Both the position numbers and the translations under genes were made by a program. This document shows positions 27,094 through 36,627 of a DNA stretch of 64,000 bases, in pieces (position 1 is the first letter of the stretch; the number at the start of each line of letters is the position of its first letter). The notes below the pieces were generated by a model. That model was not told the origin of the DNA and searched no databases. It saw nothing but the letters and a program-made list of their open reading frames with translations. Source of the stretch: JAFAGX01 sp963759875 (GTDB taxonomy: Bacteria; Acidobacteriota; Terriglobia; Terriglobales; Acidobacteriaceae). Where the stretch lies: assembly GCA_963759875.1 (NCBI GenBank), contig CAVXBB010000015.1, positions 310,001 through 374,000 on the forward strand, given 5' to 3'.

Positions 27094-28221
27094 CTATGCG
27101 GCGGAGGTTTTCGCGGACCAGCTTTTCACGAAAGTTGCCAGTCGATCCAATGCCTGCGGGAACCGGTCCGGGCTGACTGCGGCAAAGCCCAGCCGAAAAT
27201 GCGAAGGCATATCAAAACAATCTCCCGGCGCAAGCAGAAGACCTTGCTCAGCCGCTGTCTGGCAAAACGCATGAGCATCCTCGCCACTAACTAACCAAGG
27301 GAACGCCGTCATTCCGCCCATCGGCCGAATCCAGCCGAGAGTCTCGGAGTGCTCGGACATAAATGCATCGAGCTGCTGCAAGTTCTGGCTCGCGGTTTCC
27401 TGCGTCCTTCGAAGGATGACGTCGTGGTTGCGCATCGCGATCTCGGCCAACATTTCGCCGGCTGTATTGTTCGAAATCGAAAAATATGCGCGGGCATTCC
27501 AGTACGCCTTGTGGCGCTGAAGGTTGTGCTCGATCATCCAGCCGGTGCGAACGCCCGCCAACGGGAATGCCTTGGAGAAATCATGGAGGACCGTGGCATG
27601 CGGCAGACGCGCGGCGGATTTGGACGGCTTGCCGTGATAGATCGGGTGATAGACCTCATCGCTGATGAGCTGAATTCCGCGGCTTGAGGTGAACTCGTGC
27701 AAGCTCTCCATCTCCGGATCGCTGACCGTGCCGCCGGTTGGGTTATGAGGATTATTTACCAGGATGAGCTTGGTTTTGGCATCGGCCAGCTTCTTGATTT
27801 CATCAATGTCGACGCGGAAATCATTTTCTCTGCGGACCCGATACAAACGGATTTCGGTGCGCAGCGACTCGGGAAGAGCAGTAAATGTGGTGAATCCCGG
27901 GTGGGGAAGGATGACGTTGGCTCCGGGTTCAGCCGCGAGCCACATCAGAATCAGCAAGGCCTCAGAGGCGCCGGTCACGACCTGCACGCTGTCCGCGTTG
28001 ACTCCCTGCATATTGGCAATGGCAGCACGCAAGCCTTCGGCACCGGCGGGACGGCTGTAAACAAGTTTATGGTTTAGAAATCGCTGGCGCTCTTCCTCAC
28101 TGGCGAGGCTGAGAATGTCGTTCAACGTCCAGACGGGTCCGGTGCTTGCCGCGAGATTGAATTCGATGTTGTGCTCGTACGCGTCCAGCCACATGTCAAG
28201 CAGGAAGGGCTTCAATTGCAT
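27094..28221 (-). CDS. PLP-dependent class I/II aminotransferase
   Basis: 375 residues, fold type I. Visible are GAEGLRAAIA, TGASEALLILM (phosphate-binding region), NNPHNPTGG (about 156-164), SDEVYHPIY (Asp188/Tyr191 holding the cofactor) and HDFSKAFPLAGVRTGW with the likely Schiff-base Lys217, then an FRLGFA arginine near the C-terminus. The substrate cannot be fixed. The adjoining permease and the ferredoxin-reductase-like gene upstream suggest an amino acid catabolic unit. Confidence 0.88.
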   Translation of the reverse strand: MQLKPFLLDMWLDAYEHNIEFNLAASTGPVWTLNDILSLASEEERQRFLNHKLVYSRPAGAEGLRAAIANMQGVNADSVQVVTGASEALLILMWLAAEPGANVILPHPGFTTFTALPESLRTEIRLYRVRRENDFRVDIDEIKKLADAKTKLILVNNPHNPTGGTVSDPEMESLHEFTSSRGIQLISDEVYHPIYHGKPSKSAARLPHATVLHDFSKAFPLAGVRTGWMIEHNLQRHKAYWNARAYFSISNNTAGEMLAEIAMRNHDVILRRTQETASQNLQQLDAFMSEHSETLGWIRPMGGMTAFPWLVSGEDAHAFCQTAAEQGLLLAPGDCFDMPSHFRLGFAAVSPDRFPQALDRLATFVKSWSAKTSAA

Positions 28222-28316
28222 GTCACACCTCGGTTTCTCGAAAACGAGCTGGCGCTAAAGTACCAGGTCACAGATTTAAAGATGCTGCCGGTCGCGCTTA
28301 GATGGAGAATTTCGCG

Positions 28317-29096
28317 CTAGATAACCGCCTCTTTTCCCGGGACCCAATAGGACTCTTCTCGCAGGTGCTCTTTTTGGAAGCCCACCCGCCGCAGAATTCC
28401 TTTTACATTTTCGATCATCTCCGGATTGCCGCAAATGTAGGCGACAGTATTCGATCCGTTCAGGCCCCACATGTCGACGTATTTGCGAGCAATGTCGTCG
28501 ACGCGTCCGGTTTCGCCCATCCAGCCGGTGTCCTCCCAGGGGCGGCTCACCGTCGGCACGTATTGCAGCCACGGAACCTCAGCGGCAAGCTTTTGCATTT
28601 CAGGGCAGTAACCAAACTCATCGGAGCGACTCGCCCCATTCAGCAGATACAACTTGTGCTCGCCGGAGAATTTGCCTTCCTTCCATTGCTGGTGAAACGT
28701 GCGCGCATAGCTCACAAACGGCGCCAATCCGGTAACGGTGCAGACTAGAAGGTGATTCGTTCGGCCGCCTTGGGTATCCAGGGTGAAACGCCCCTTGGCC
28801 GATTTTCGCACCAGCAGTTCGTCTCCAACTTGTAGTTTGTAAAGCCGAGGCGTCATATCCCCGCCGGGGACAAGCTCCAGGAAGAATTCAAGCTCGCTCT
28901 CAAATGGGGCCGAGGCGATTGAGTACGGACGCTCGCAGCGCTTGCCTTCACCCTCATGAACGCAAAGAGTTGCATATTGTCCAGGATTGAATTTGAAATC
29001 GCCGTCGACCCGGAGACACACCGTCCAGAGAGTGGGACCCAAATCGACGCGCTGTGCGACCTTGGCGCGATAAAACTTATCGTCGGACGCGCTCAT
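28317..29096 (-). CDS. Ferredoxin-NADP+ reductase-like flavoprotein
   Basis: 259 residues. FAD-binding front half with FNPGQYATLCV and the RPYS motif at about 56-59, followed by SIASAP; NAD(P)-binding back half with LLVCTVTGLAPFVSYAR, LNGASRSDEFGYCPEM and AYICGNPEMIENVK. Similar to bacterial Fpr enzymes that pass electrons between NADPH and ferredoxin or flavodoxin. The terminal YWVPGKEAVI lacks the usual C-terminal Trp or Tyr-Val-Glu. It ends 95 bases before the aminotransferase start. Confidence 0.87.
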   Translation of the reverse strand: MSASDDKFYRAKVAQRVDLGPTLWTVCLRVDGDFKFNPGQYATLCVHEGEGKRCERPYSIASAPFESELEFFLELVPGGDMTPRLYKLQVGDELLVRKSAKGRFTLDTQGGRTNHLLVCTVTGLAPFVSYARTFHQQWKEGKFSGEHKLYLLNGASRSDEFGYCPEMQKLAAEVPWLQYVPTVSRPWEDTGWMGETGRVDDIARKYVDMWGLNGSNTVAYICGNPEMIENVKGILRRVGFQKEHLREESYWVPGKEAVI

Positions 29097-29252
29097 GGCG
29101 TACCTCAGGTTCAGGGATCAGTGCGCGTCAGGTTAGTGTAATGGAAGGCTGCGTTCTCAGGATATGAGAAGTTTCCGGGCACTACAAACTGCGCGGTTTG
29201 TCGCTGGTTTCTCGGCTAAAGGAAATTTTGTCAATGGAAGTGCGACTTCGGG

Positions 29253-29310
29253 AAAATGCATAGATCCTTCCTAAGAGTAGTTTGCAAACTACTCCTTCGT
29301 CAGGATGACA
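29253..29310. repeat. Palindromic repeat with a perfect 20-bp palindrome core
   Basis: Flanks match the copy at 19317-19377 (AAATGCATAGATCCTTCCT on the left, CTTCGT.AGGATGACA on the right), but the core is GAGTAGTTTG / CAAACTACTC (29275-29294), a perfect palindrome different in sequence from the other copy. The outer ATCCT and AGGAT also pair. Confidence 0.75.
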
Positions 29311-29340
29311 TTATTGAGTTGGCTTTATCGCCGGCAGTAT

Positions 29341-29547
29341 AAGAAAAAACAAGCCGACCCACTGAGCCGTGTGACGGGCCGAGAATGAACCGTCGTAAGA
29401 CGTGTGGGAACCCTCCGCGACCCTTTAGGCGTCTCCGCGTGGCGGAGCATGGCACACCGGATCTAAATAACGAGTCGAGCCCCCGTTCATTCAGGTGTTG
29501 GTTCAAAAATCGGTTACCGCCATCACCAACGAAGCAGGTCGGCTTTC
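29341..29547 (-). ncRNA. ssrS: 6S RNA (SsrS) candidate
   Basis: Just downstream of zapA on the same strand, where 6S RNA genes lie in many bacteria. The roughly 200-base stretch folds as one long interrupted rod. Closing stem: AAGCCGACC (plus-strand 29537-29545) with GGTCGGCTT (29351-29359). Next: TGAATGAAC with GTTCATTC. Then GGTGTG with CACAC. Terminal hairpin: CTCCGC-CAC-GCGGAG. The 3' side ends in GTTTTTTCTT, so the closing stem doubles as terminator. There is no reading frame of note. 6S RNA mimics an open promoter and holds sigma-70 polymerase in stationary phase. Identification rests on structure and position; exact ends are approximate. Confidence 0.7.
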
Positions 29548-29630
29548 AATTCAGGATGCTAGGCAAAATCCGAAGGATTCGCAAGTAGGCTGCTGGAAAT
29601 AGTTGGAACTCCGGTTGCCAGCAACTTTGG

Positions 29631-29966
29631 TTACCCGGCGCGCCGCTCCTCAGTCAGCACTTCATCGAGGGCGTCGGAAAGCGTCTGGGCACGCTTCACG
29701 TACTCGACTGTTCCCTCATCTTGATTTCGCTTCAGGAGGTGGTATTCATCAGCTATGTTCAATGCTGCCAGCACGGCCACGCGCACTGTGTCCACCGTAT
29801 GGGTCTGCTCGGCAACGGCACGCATTTTCGCGTCAACGTACTCAGCCAACTTCAAAATGTATTGCGGATCCGGACCAGAAAGATTGTAGCCTTGATCGAA
29901 AATCTCCACTCGCACGCTATTGTTATTACGATCCTGCGGTTGGGGCTGTTTGCTGGGTGCTGCCAT
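29631..29966 (-). CDS. zapA: Cell division protein ZapA
   Basis: 111 residues; promotes FtsZ protofilament bundling at the division ring. The N-terminal domain has VRVEIFDQGYNLSGPDPQYILKLAEYVDAKMR, the ZapA pattern; the rest is a coiled coil starting with TVRVAVLAALNIADEYHLLK. The C-terminal coiled coil is short. It sits 50 bases after a coiled-coil gene and is followed by the 6S RNA candidate. Confidence 0.9.
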   Translation of the reverse strand: MAAPSKQPQPQDRNNNSVRVEIFDQGYNLSGPDPQYILKLAEYVDAKMRAVAEQTHTVDTVRVAVLAALNIADEYHLLKRNQDEGTVEYVKRAQTLSDALDEVLTEERRAG

Positions 29967-30016
29967 CGCTATTTTGCTCCTGTGCTCCCTAGTGGTCCTT
30001 CGCGGGCTGAAGCCTA

Positions 30017-30313
30017 CTAACTGGCCGCCTGCTGCTCGGCGAGGTCGTCGATGTGCTGCAGCATCTTCTCTACGCGTCCGCGTACTTCCTCGCGATCGCG
30101 CCGCAACTGGACCATTTCCCTGCGAAGACTGTTGAGTTCCTCGTCGCGTTCCTGCAACTGGTCCCGCAGGCGCTTTACGTCGCGCTCTGCATGGGAGCGC
30201 GCTATCTGGGCTGCCTTGTACAACTCAATCGTGCGATAAACTTTTTCTTCGAGCACCTGAAAATCATCAGCCGGAAGCTGCACCGGCGCTTCTACCGTCG
30301 TTTTCGCAGACAT
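30017..30313 (-). CDS. Small coiled-coil protein, possibly ZapB-like
   Basis: 98 residues, nearly all predicted coiled coil from about residue 18 to 95, with heptads such as RDVKRLRDQLQERDEELNSLRREMVQLRRDREEVRGRV (given here as a description of the Arg/Glu/Leu-rich repeat). Located immediately upstream of zapA on the same strand. ZapB is also a small coiled coil that works with ZapA at the Z ring, so a division role is plausible, but similarity to ZapB is only in general character. Confidence 0.65.
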   Translation of the reverse strand: MSAKTTVEAPVQLPADDFQVLEEKVYRTIELYKAAQIARSHAERDVKRLRDQLQERDEELNSLRREMVQLRRDREEVRGRVEKMLQHIDDLAEQQAAS

Positions 30314-30632
30314 AGTTCGATTTCCTGGGAATTACGTTGAGGGCAGTATAACGCAGATCGTGAGTAGGAAAGCGAGTGGCCGAGTGATGAATCGGACGAG
30401 AACACGATCAGATACTTAACTGCGGAGAAAAGCTCCGACGTGCTGCGCGTACAAAGTCTGCATCTCGACCTAAATAACTGAATCAAATACCATATTGCTG
30501 AGCCACTCTGGCGGATTCAGCGTCCTGTTCGGGATGTTCAGATTCGGATAGACCAGCTTCTCGCACTCTGATACATCTTCCGCACTGATTCCTAACAAGT
30601 GGAGCTAGGTTTTCTGAGCTTCTGACATTTAT
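30314..30632. other. Intergenic region between the zap genes and the RND operon
   Basis: About 320 bases separating divergent genes; promoters for both should lie here. One possible hairpin (CTGAATC near 30478 and GATTCAG near 30513) is seen. No confident promoter, RNA or small gene was found. Confidence 0.5.
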
Positions 30633-33600
30633 ATGTGGATTGTTCGATTAGCTTTAAGGCGTCCTTATACTTTTGTCGTTGTCGCGCTGCTGCTGCTGAT
30701 CTTAGGGCCGATTGTCATTCTGCGCACGCCCACTGACATTTTCCCGAACATCAATATTCCGGTGGTCAGCGTGCTCTGGACCTACGACGGCTTTGACGCT
30801 GAGCAGATGGCGAACCGAATCGTAAGCCTCACCGAGCGTGCGCTCACCCTGACAGTTGACAATATCGAGCACATCGAATCGCAATCGCTGCCCGGCAAGG
30901 CGGTGGTGAAAATATTCTTTCAGCCGAATGCAAACATCAACAAAGCCATTGCCCAGGTAACCGCGATTTCGCAGACGCAGTTGCGCCAGTTGCCACCAGG
31001 AACCACCCCACCGTTAGTCATAACCTACAACGCGTCGAGCGTGCCAATTCTTCAGTTGGCGCTTTCAGGAAAATCGCTTTCGGAACAGCAACTCTTCGAT
31101 TACGGCACTAATTTCATTCGCACCCGCCTGATCACCGTACCGGGGACAGGAATTCCTTGGCCATATGGGGGCAAGATCCGCCAGGTGCAAGTCGACCTCG
31201 ATACCGCCGCTTTGCAATCAAAAGGACTTTCGCCGCTGGACGTGGTCAATGCCATCAGCGCGCAAAACATCATTTTGCCTGCCGGCACTTCGAAGATTGG
31301 ACAATTCGAGTACGAGGTAAATATCAATAGCAGCCCCGAAACGGTCCGCGAGCTGAACCAGATTCCAATCAAGACCATCGGCAACACGACGATTTATATC
31401 CACGATGTCGCGTGGGTGCGGGACGGCTATCCGCCGCAGACCAACATCGTGCGCGTGGATGGACAGCGGGCCTCGGTTTTGACGGTGTTGAAAATCGGGA
31501 ATGCATCGACGCTCGACATCGTTTCCGGAATTAAGAAGCTGCTGCCTGCGGTCGCGGCAACGCTGCCAAAAGAACTTCAGATTAAGCCGCTGGCTGACCA
31601 GTCGCTGTTTGTGCGCGCCTCCATCGATGGCGTGCTGAAGGAAGCGACGATCGCGGCGTGTTTGACCGGTTTGATGATTCTCGTTTTTCTCGGGAATTGG
31701 CGCAGTACGGTAATTATCGCGGTCTCGATTCCTCTGTCGATTCTGACGTCGATCATTGTCATGAGCGCGCTGGGCGAAACCATCAACATCATGACGCTCG
31801 GCGGGTTGGCGCTCGCCGTCGGGATACTTGTGGACGATGCGACAGTTGAAATCGAGAACATCAATCGCAATTTGGCGCAGGGCAAAGAGGTGGAACACGC
31901 AATCCTGGACGGCGCGCAGCAGATCGCGGTGCCCGCGTTTGTATCTACGCTGTGCATCTGCATCGTGTTTGTGCCAATGTTCTTCCTGACCGGCGTTGCG
32001 CGATACCTATTCGTTCCGATGGCGGAAGCCGTTTGCTTCGCTATGTTGGCGTCGTATCTGCTCTCGCGGACGTTAGTTCCTACGATGGCCAAGTATCTGT
32101 TGCGAGGCCATGAAGACGAAGCGCAAGCGGCGGCGCAAAGCAGAAATCCGCTGGTTCGCTGGCAGATTCGATTCGAGCAAGCATTCGAGCGTTTTCGCGA
32201 CGGTTATCACGATCTGCTCCAACGATGCTTGCCGCGACGGCGATTTTTCTTGCTGGCCTTCTTTGGTGCGTGCGTCGCTTCACTGATTATCCTGGTTCCC
32301 TGGCTAGGTCAGGATTTCTTCCCCGTCGTGGATAGCGGGCAGTTCCGATTGCATCTGCGGGCGCGCACCGGGACGCGAATCGAAGAAACGGCGCGGTTAT
32401 GTGACCTGGTCGAACAATTCCTTCGGCAGCAGATTCCGCCCGACCAACTGGACACGATTATTGACAACATCGGTCTGCCCTACAGCAGCATCAACCTTTC
32501 TTACAGCACTTCCGCTCCGGTCGGCCCTGCCGACGCGGATATTCTGGTGAGTTTGAAAGAGAACCATTCCTCCACGGAGAAGTATGTGCATGATCTCCGT
32601 CTCAAACTGGCCGGCGCATTCCCGGGAACGACTTTCTCGTTTCTGCCGTCGGACATAGTCAGCCAAATTTTGAATTTCGGGTTGCCGTCGCCGATCGACA
32701 TTCAGGTGGTTGGAAACAATCTCGGCGCGAATCGCGAGTTCGCCAACCAGTTGCTCTCGCGCGTCCGCCAAATTCCAGGCACGGTCGATTTGCGAATCCA
32801 GCAGCCTTTCGATCAGCCGTTTTTGCACGTCAACGTCGACCGCACAAAAGCCCAGGAAGTTGGCTATTCGGAGCGCGACGTAGCGAATAATCTGCTGATT
32901 TCGCTGAGCGGCAGTTTTCAGACCACGCCAGAATTCTGGCTCGATCCGAAAAATGGCGTGGAGTACAGCATAGCCACGCAAACGCCGCAATACCGGATTC
33001 AGTCACTTCAGGATTTGCAGAACGTTCCGGTGACCGGGTCGAGCAACGCCCAACCACAAATCCTGACGAGTATCGCCGACATTCAGCGCGGTGTCGGTAT
33101 GGCGACTGTTTCGCATTACAACATCGCACCGGTGATAGATATTTACGGATCGGTGCAAGGCCGTGATCTCGGCGGTGTGGCTCGGCAGATCAATGGCATT
33201 GTCACAGATGCCAGGGCGCATGCGCCGCGCGGCACCGAAATCATCGTGCGCGGTCAAATAGAGACGATGAGGTCCTCGTACATTGGCTTGCTCAGCGGCC
33301 TGGTGTTCTCAATTTTGCTGGTTTATTTGCTTATTGTGGTCAACTTTCAGTCCTGGCTGGATCCGTTCATCATTATTTCCGCTTTGCCCGCCGCTTTGGC
33401 GGGAATCGCCTGGATACTTTTTGTGACTCACACGACATTGAGTGTGCCGGCATTGACCGGCTCGATTATGTGCATGGGCGTGGCGACGGCAAATAGTATT
33501 CTGGTTGTGAGTTTCGCAAAGGAGCAGATGGTGGAAGGGCACGATCCGCTGCTTTCGGCCCTGAATGCCGGTTTCACGCGGTTTCGTCCTGTGATTATGA

Positions 33601-33797
33601 CCGCCTTGGCGATGATTATCGGGATGGTTCCCATGGCCGTAGGTTTGGGCGAGGGCGGTGAGCAGAATGCGCCTCTGGGCAGAGCCGTGATTGGTGGTTT
33701 GCTGTTTGCCACAGTTGCGACGCTGTTCTTCGTTCCGGCGTTCTTCAGCTTGTTGCATGGGCGCCGGGGAGCAGCAGAACCAATTCGTAAACATTGA
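30633..33797 (+). CDS. RND-family efflux permease (AcrB/MdtB-like)
   Basis: 1054 residues with two homologous halves, 12 membrane helices and two large periplasmic loops. The N-terminus is RPYTFVVVALLLLILGPIVI then TDIFPNINIPVVSV, typical of the hydrophobe/amphiphile family. Helix 4 has GILVDDATVEIENI, the paired acidic residues of the proton relay. In the helix-10 region, where AcrB has the relay lysine (SAKNAIL), this protein reads TANSILVVSFAK. The lysine is replaced by Ala, so the relay must differ. First gene of an operon with a membrane-fusion protein and an outer-membrane channel; substrate unknown. Confidence 0.92.
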   Translation: MWIVRLALRRPYTFVVVALLLLILGPIVILRTPTDIFPNINIPVVSVLWTYDGFDAEQMANRIVSLTERALTLTVDNIEHIESQSLPGKAVVKIFFQPNANINKAIAQVTAISQTQLRQLPPGTTPPLVITYNASSVPILQLALSGKSLSEQQLFDYGTNFIRTRLITVPGTGIPWPYGGKIRQVQVDLDTAALQSKGLSPLDVVNAISAQNIILPAGTSKIGQFEYEVNINSSPETVRELNQIPIKTIGNTTIYIHDVAWVRDGYPPQTNIVRVDGQRASVLTVLKIGNASTLDIVSGIKKLLPAVAATLPKELQIKPLADQSLFVRASIDGVLKEATIAACLTGLMILVFLGNWRSTVIIAVSIPLSILTSIIVMSALGETINIMTLGGLALAVGILVDDATVEIENINRNLAQGKEVEHAILDGAQQIAVPAFVSTLCICIVFVPMFFLTGVARYLFVPMAEAVCFAMLASYLLSRTLVPTMAKYLLRGHEDEAQAAAQSRNPLVRWQIRFEQAFERFRDGYHDLLQRCLPRRRFFLLAFFGACVASLIILVPWLGQDFFPVVDSGQFRLHLRARTGTRIEETARLCDLVEQFLRQQIPPDQLDTIIDNIGLPYSSINLSYSTSAPVGPADADILVSLKENHSSTEKYVHDLRLKLAGAFPGTTFSFLPSDIVSQILNFGLPSPIDIQVVGNNLGANREFANQLLSRVRQIPGTVDLRIQQPFDQPFLHVNVDRTKAQEVGYSERDVANNLLISLSGSFQTTPEFWLDPKNGVEYSIATQTPQYRIQSLQDLQNVPVTGSSNAQPQILTSIADIQRGVGMATVSHYNIAPVIDIYGSVQGRDLGGVARQINGIVTDARAHAPRGTEIIVRGQIETMRSSYIGLLSGLVFSILLVYLLIVVNFQSWLDPFIIISALPAALAGIAWILFVTHTTLSVPALTGSIMCMGVATANSILVVSFAKEQMVEGHDPLLSALNAGFTRFRPVIMTALAMIIGMVPMAVGLGEGGEQNAPLGRAVIGGLLFATVATLFFVPAFFSLLHGRRGAAEPIRKH

Positions 33798-33856
33798 TCT
33801 GTTGATGTGAATTAAATGTCATCTAATATTATTTGCAAGGGAACACGGAGCGGTGA

Positions 33857-35128
33857 ATGAGGGTTGAGCAACCGGACGAAGTGGAACGGCCGGTATTCGA
33901 AGCGCGCAAGCAGGATTATCGTCCGTCTGGGGCGAATGGTGAACACCCCAAACGAGGTTGGTGGATTGCGGTGCTGGCGTTTGCCGCTGTCGCCGCCATA
34001 ATTATCGGCGGCATTGTTCCACGTAAACATGCGGAGGCCAGACTGGCGGCAGAAACCGAGCAGATGGCCGCGCCCACGGTTTCCATTGTGCATCCTAAGC
34101 ATTCCGCTCCGTCGGACGAGGTCGTTCTTCCCGCCAACGTGCAGGCCTACATTGATTCACCGATTTATTCCCGGACTAATGGATACTTGCGAAGGTGGTA
34201 TGTGGACATCGGCGGCCAGGTAAAGCAAGGCCAATTGCTGGCGGAGATTGAGACTCCCGAGGTCGATCAGCAATTACGGCAAGCGCGCTCTGATCTGCAG
34301 ACAGCGGAAGCGAACCTTAATCTGGCCAAAATCACCGCCGATCGCTACGTCGGTTTGTTAAAAACGGATTCAGTCTCCAAGCAGGAGACTGACAATGCCG
34401 AAGCTAATTATGCCGCGCAAAAGGCCACGGTTCAGGCTGCGCAAGCGAACGTAAAGCGCCTGGAAGAGCTGCAATCTTTCGAGAAAATCTATGCTCCGTT
34501 TTCGGGCGTGGTTACATATCGCAATACCGATATCGGCCACCTTATCGACTCGGGAAGCAGCGGCGGCACGCGCACCGAACTCTTCCACATTGCGCAACCG
34601 GACAAGCTCCGCGTCTACGTGAATGTGCCGGAGATTTATGCGGCCAGCACCAAGCCGGGAATCAATGCCGATCTGGTCGTCTCCGAATATCCGGGGCGCC
34701 GTTTTCCAGGAACGATTGTTCGCACCGCAAACGCCATCGATCAGACCACGCGAACGCTCCTGATTGAAATTCTCGTGAACAATCCGACCGAGACGTTGTT
34801 TAGCGGTGCCTATGCCGAGGCCCATTTCAAGTTGCCGAATGCTAGTTCGTCGTTCATTCTGCCGGTGAACACGCTATTGTTTCGCTCCGAAGGTTTACGC
34901 ATTGCTGCGGTGGACAGCAATAATCACGCTGAGCTCAAACCGATTACGGTCGGACATGACTACGGGACTGAAATCGAGGTGGTTGCCGGATTGACCGGGG
35001 ATGAATCCATCATTGTGAATCCGCCGGATTCCATCGTTTCGGGAGAAGAGGTTCGCGTCGTCGGTCAGCCCTCGGGAGAGCCTCAGGGCGGACGCGCGCC
35101 GGTGACGCCGGGCAATCCAGGACGCTGA
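33857..35128 (+). CDS. HlyD-family membrane-fusion protein of the RND pump
   Basis: 423 residues. After a short cytoplasmic N-terminus a single membrane helix (about 35-52) is followed by a lipoyl-like/barrel front with VQAYIDSPIYSRTNGYLRRWYVDIGGQVKQGQLLAEIETPEVDQQL, a coiled-coil hairpin (about 130-205) and a beta-barrel with IYAPFSGVVTYRNTDIGHL. It bridges the permease and the outer-membrane channel in the periplasm. ATG 33857 has GGAG six bases upstream. Its stop overlaps the start of the next gene. Confidence 0.9.
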   Translation: MRVEQPDEVERPVFEARKQDYRPSGANGEHPKRGWWIAVLAFAAVAAIIIGGIVPRKHAEARLAAETEQMAAPTVSIVHPKHSAPSDEVVLPANVQAYIDSPIYSRTNGYLRRWYVDIGGQVKQGQLLAEIETPEVDQQLRQARSDLQTAEANLNLAKITADRYVGLLKTDSVSKQETDNAEANYAAQKATVQAAQANVKRLEELQSFEKIYAPFSGVVTYRNTDIGHLIDSGSSGGTRTELFHIAQPDKLRVYVNVPEIYAASTKPGINADLVVSEYPGRRFPGTIVRTANAIDQTTRTLLIEILVNNPTETLFSGAYAEAHFKLPNASSSFILPVNTLLFRSEGLRIAAVDSNNHAELKPITVGHDYGTEIEVVAGLTGDESIIVNPPDSIVSGEEVRVVGQPSGEPQGGRAPVTPGNPGR

Positions 35129-36627
35129 TGGTTGACCGATCGAAGTTGCAATCACGGATTGTGTCGGGACCATTGGTAACCTTCCTCCTATTCACGTGCG
35201 GCTGCGCTGTGGGTCCGCGCTACTCGCGTCCGCCCTCGCCCACTCCTCCCGAGTTCAAAGAAACTCCTCAAAATTGGAAAGTGGCGCAACCCTCGAACCA
35301 GGTGCTGCGCGGGAACTGGTGGGAGATCTACCAGGACCCGCAACTAAATGTCCTTGAGGAGAAAGTCAAGGTTGCTAACCAGACGCTCAAAGCGGCACAG
35401 GCGCAGTTTGATCAGGCACGTGCGTTGCTCCGGTACTATCGCGCGGATTTATACCCAACCGTCAGCACTGGCGTTTCTGCAACCCGCGAACGCTTCTCGA
35501 GTCACCGCCCGCTAGCGACCTCTACCATCAGTGGCACCACGAACGATCTCATTTTGCCCGTGGACATGTCCTATGAACCGGACGTTTGGGGCCAGGTGCG
35601 GAGCAATGTCGCAGCTTATCGCGCCAATGCTCAAACCAGCTTTGCCGACCTGCAATCGGTAAGCTTGAGCGTACACGCCGAGCTTGCGGCTGATTATTTT
35701 CAGACACGCGAATTGGACGCAGAAGCGCAGTTGCTCGACTCTACTGTCGCGAGTTACCAAAAAGCTCTGCAACTGACCGAGAGTCGCTATCGCGGCGGCG
35801 TGGCTTCGCAGGTGGATGTAGCGCAGGCGCAAACGCAACTCGAGACAGCTGGGGCGCAGGACATAGACGTAAAGGCGGCGCGCACCCAATATGAGCACGC
35901 GATTGCGGTTCTGATAGGAGAGCCGGCGTCAAGCTTCACTCTGCAATTCGCCACATTGAACGCTGTCCCACCTGTGATTCCGCCAGGGCTGCCGTCGCAA
36001 CTCCTGGAACGGCGGCCGGACATTGCGGCAACAGAGCGGCAGATGGTCGCGGCCAACGCAAATATCGGCGTGGCCCGCGCGGTTTATTTTCCTTTATTCA
36101 ATTTCCCCGCGAGCGCCGGATTTGAAGGCACAAGCGTCACCAATTGGCTAACCGGACCCAGCGGCTTCGCTTCGGTAGGAATTTCGGCGATGGTCACCGT
36201 CTTTGATGTTGGGCGCCGGCGCGCGCTTACCGATCAAGCTCGTGCAGCCTACAATCAGTCTGCCGCCAATTATCAGCAGACTGTTCTTACGGCTTATCAG
36301 GAAGTGGAAGACAATTTGGCGGAGTTGCGGCTTCTGGAGCAGGAGGCCGCTACGCAAGCTGCGGCAGTCTCAGCCGCCGAGCGATCCCTGGCACTGTCGG
36401 AGAACAGGTATAAAGGCGGGGTCACGAGCTATCTCGAAGTGACAACTGCCGAGGCCCTCGCGCTTGCTGACGAGCGCATTGCGGTGCAGATCGCCGGCCG
36501 CCGCATGGTGAACAGCGTTCTTCTGATCAAAGCTCTCGGCGGCGGTTTTGACGCTGCGACTCTTTCCAACTTCAATCTGACTGCGCGTACTCAGCCCGCC
36601 GGAGCGACACCGAGTTCCGGACGATGA
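35128..36627 (+). CDS. Outer-membrane efflux channel (TolC/NodT-type lipoprotein)
   Basis: 499 residues. Signal peptide ending in a Cys-rich stretch (LLFTCGCAVGPRYSRP), where lipidation at a Cys near residue 25 to 27 is expected as in NodT/OprM proteins. Two repeated alpha-hairpin segments with Gln/Ala-rich heptads follow, including QVDVAQAQTQLETA and YLEVTTAEALALADERI. It forms the trimeric outer-membrane exit duct. Overlaps the upstream gene (TGATG) and the downstream hydrolase gene (ATGA). Confidence 0.9.
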   Translation: MVDRSKLQSRIVSGPLVTFLLFTCGCAVGPRYSRPPSPTPPEFKETPQNWKVAQPSNQVLRGNWWEIYQDPQLNVLEEKVKVANQTLKAAQAQFDQARALLRYYRADLYPTVSTGVSATRERFSSHRPLATSTISGTTNDLILPVDMSYEPDVWGQVRSNVAAYRANAQTSFADLQSVSLSVHAELAADYFQTRELDAEAQLLDSTVASYQKALQLTESRYRGGVASQVDVAQAQTQLETAGAQDIDVKAARTQYEHAIAVLIGEPASSFTLQFATLNAVPPVIPPGLPSQLLERRPDIAATERQMVAANANIGVARAVYFPLFNFPASAGFEGTSVTNWLTGPSGFASVGISAMVTVFDVGRRRALTDQARAAYNQSAANYQQTVLTAYQEVEDNLAELRLLEQEAATQAAAVSAAERSLALSENRYKGGVTSYLEVTTAEALALADERIAVQIAGRRMVNSVLLIKALGGGFDAATLSNFNLTARTQPAGATPSSGR

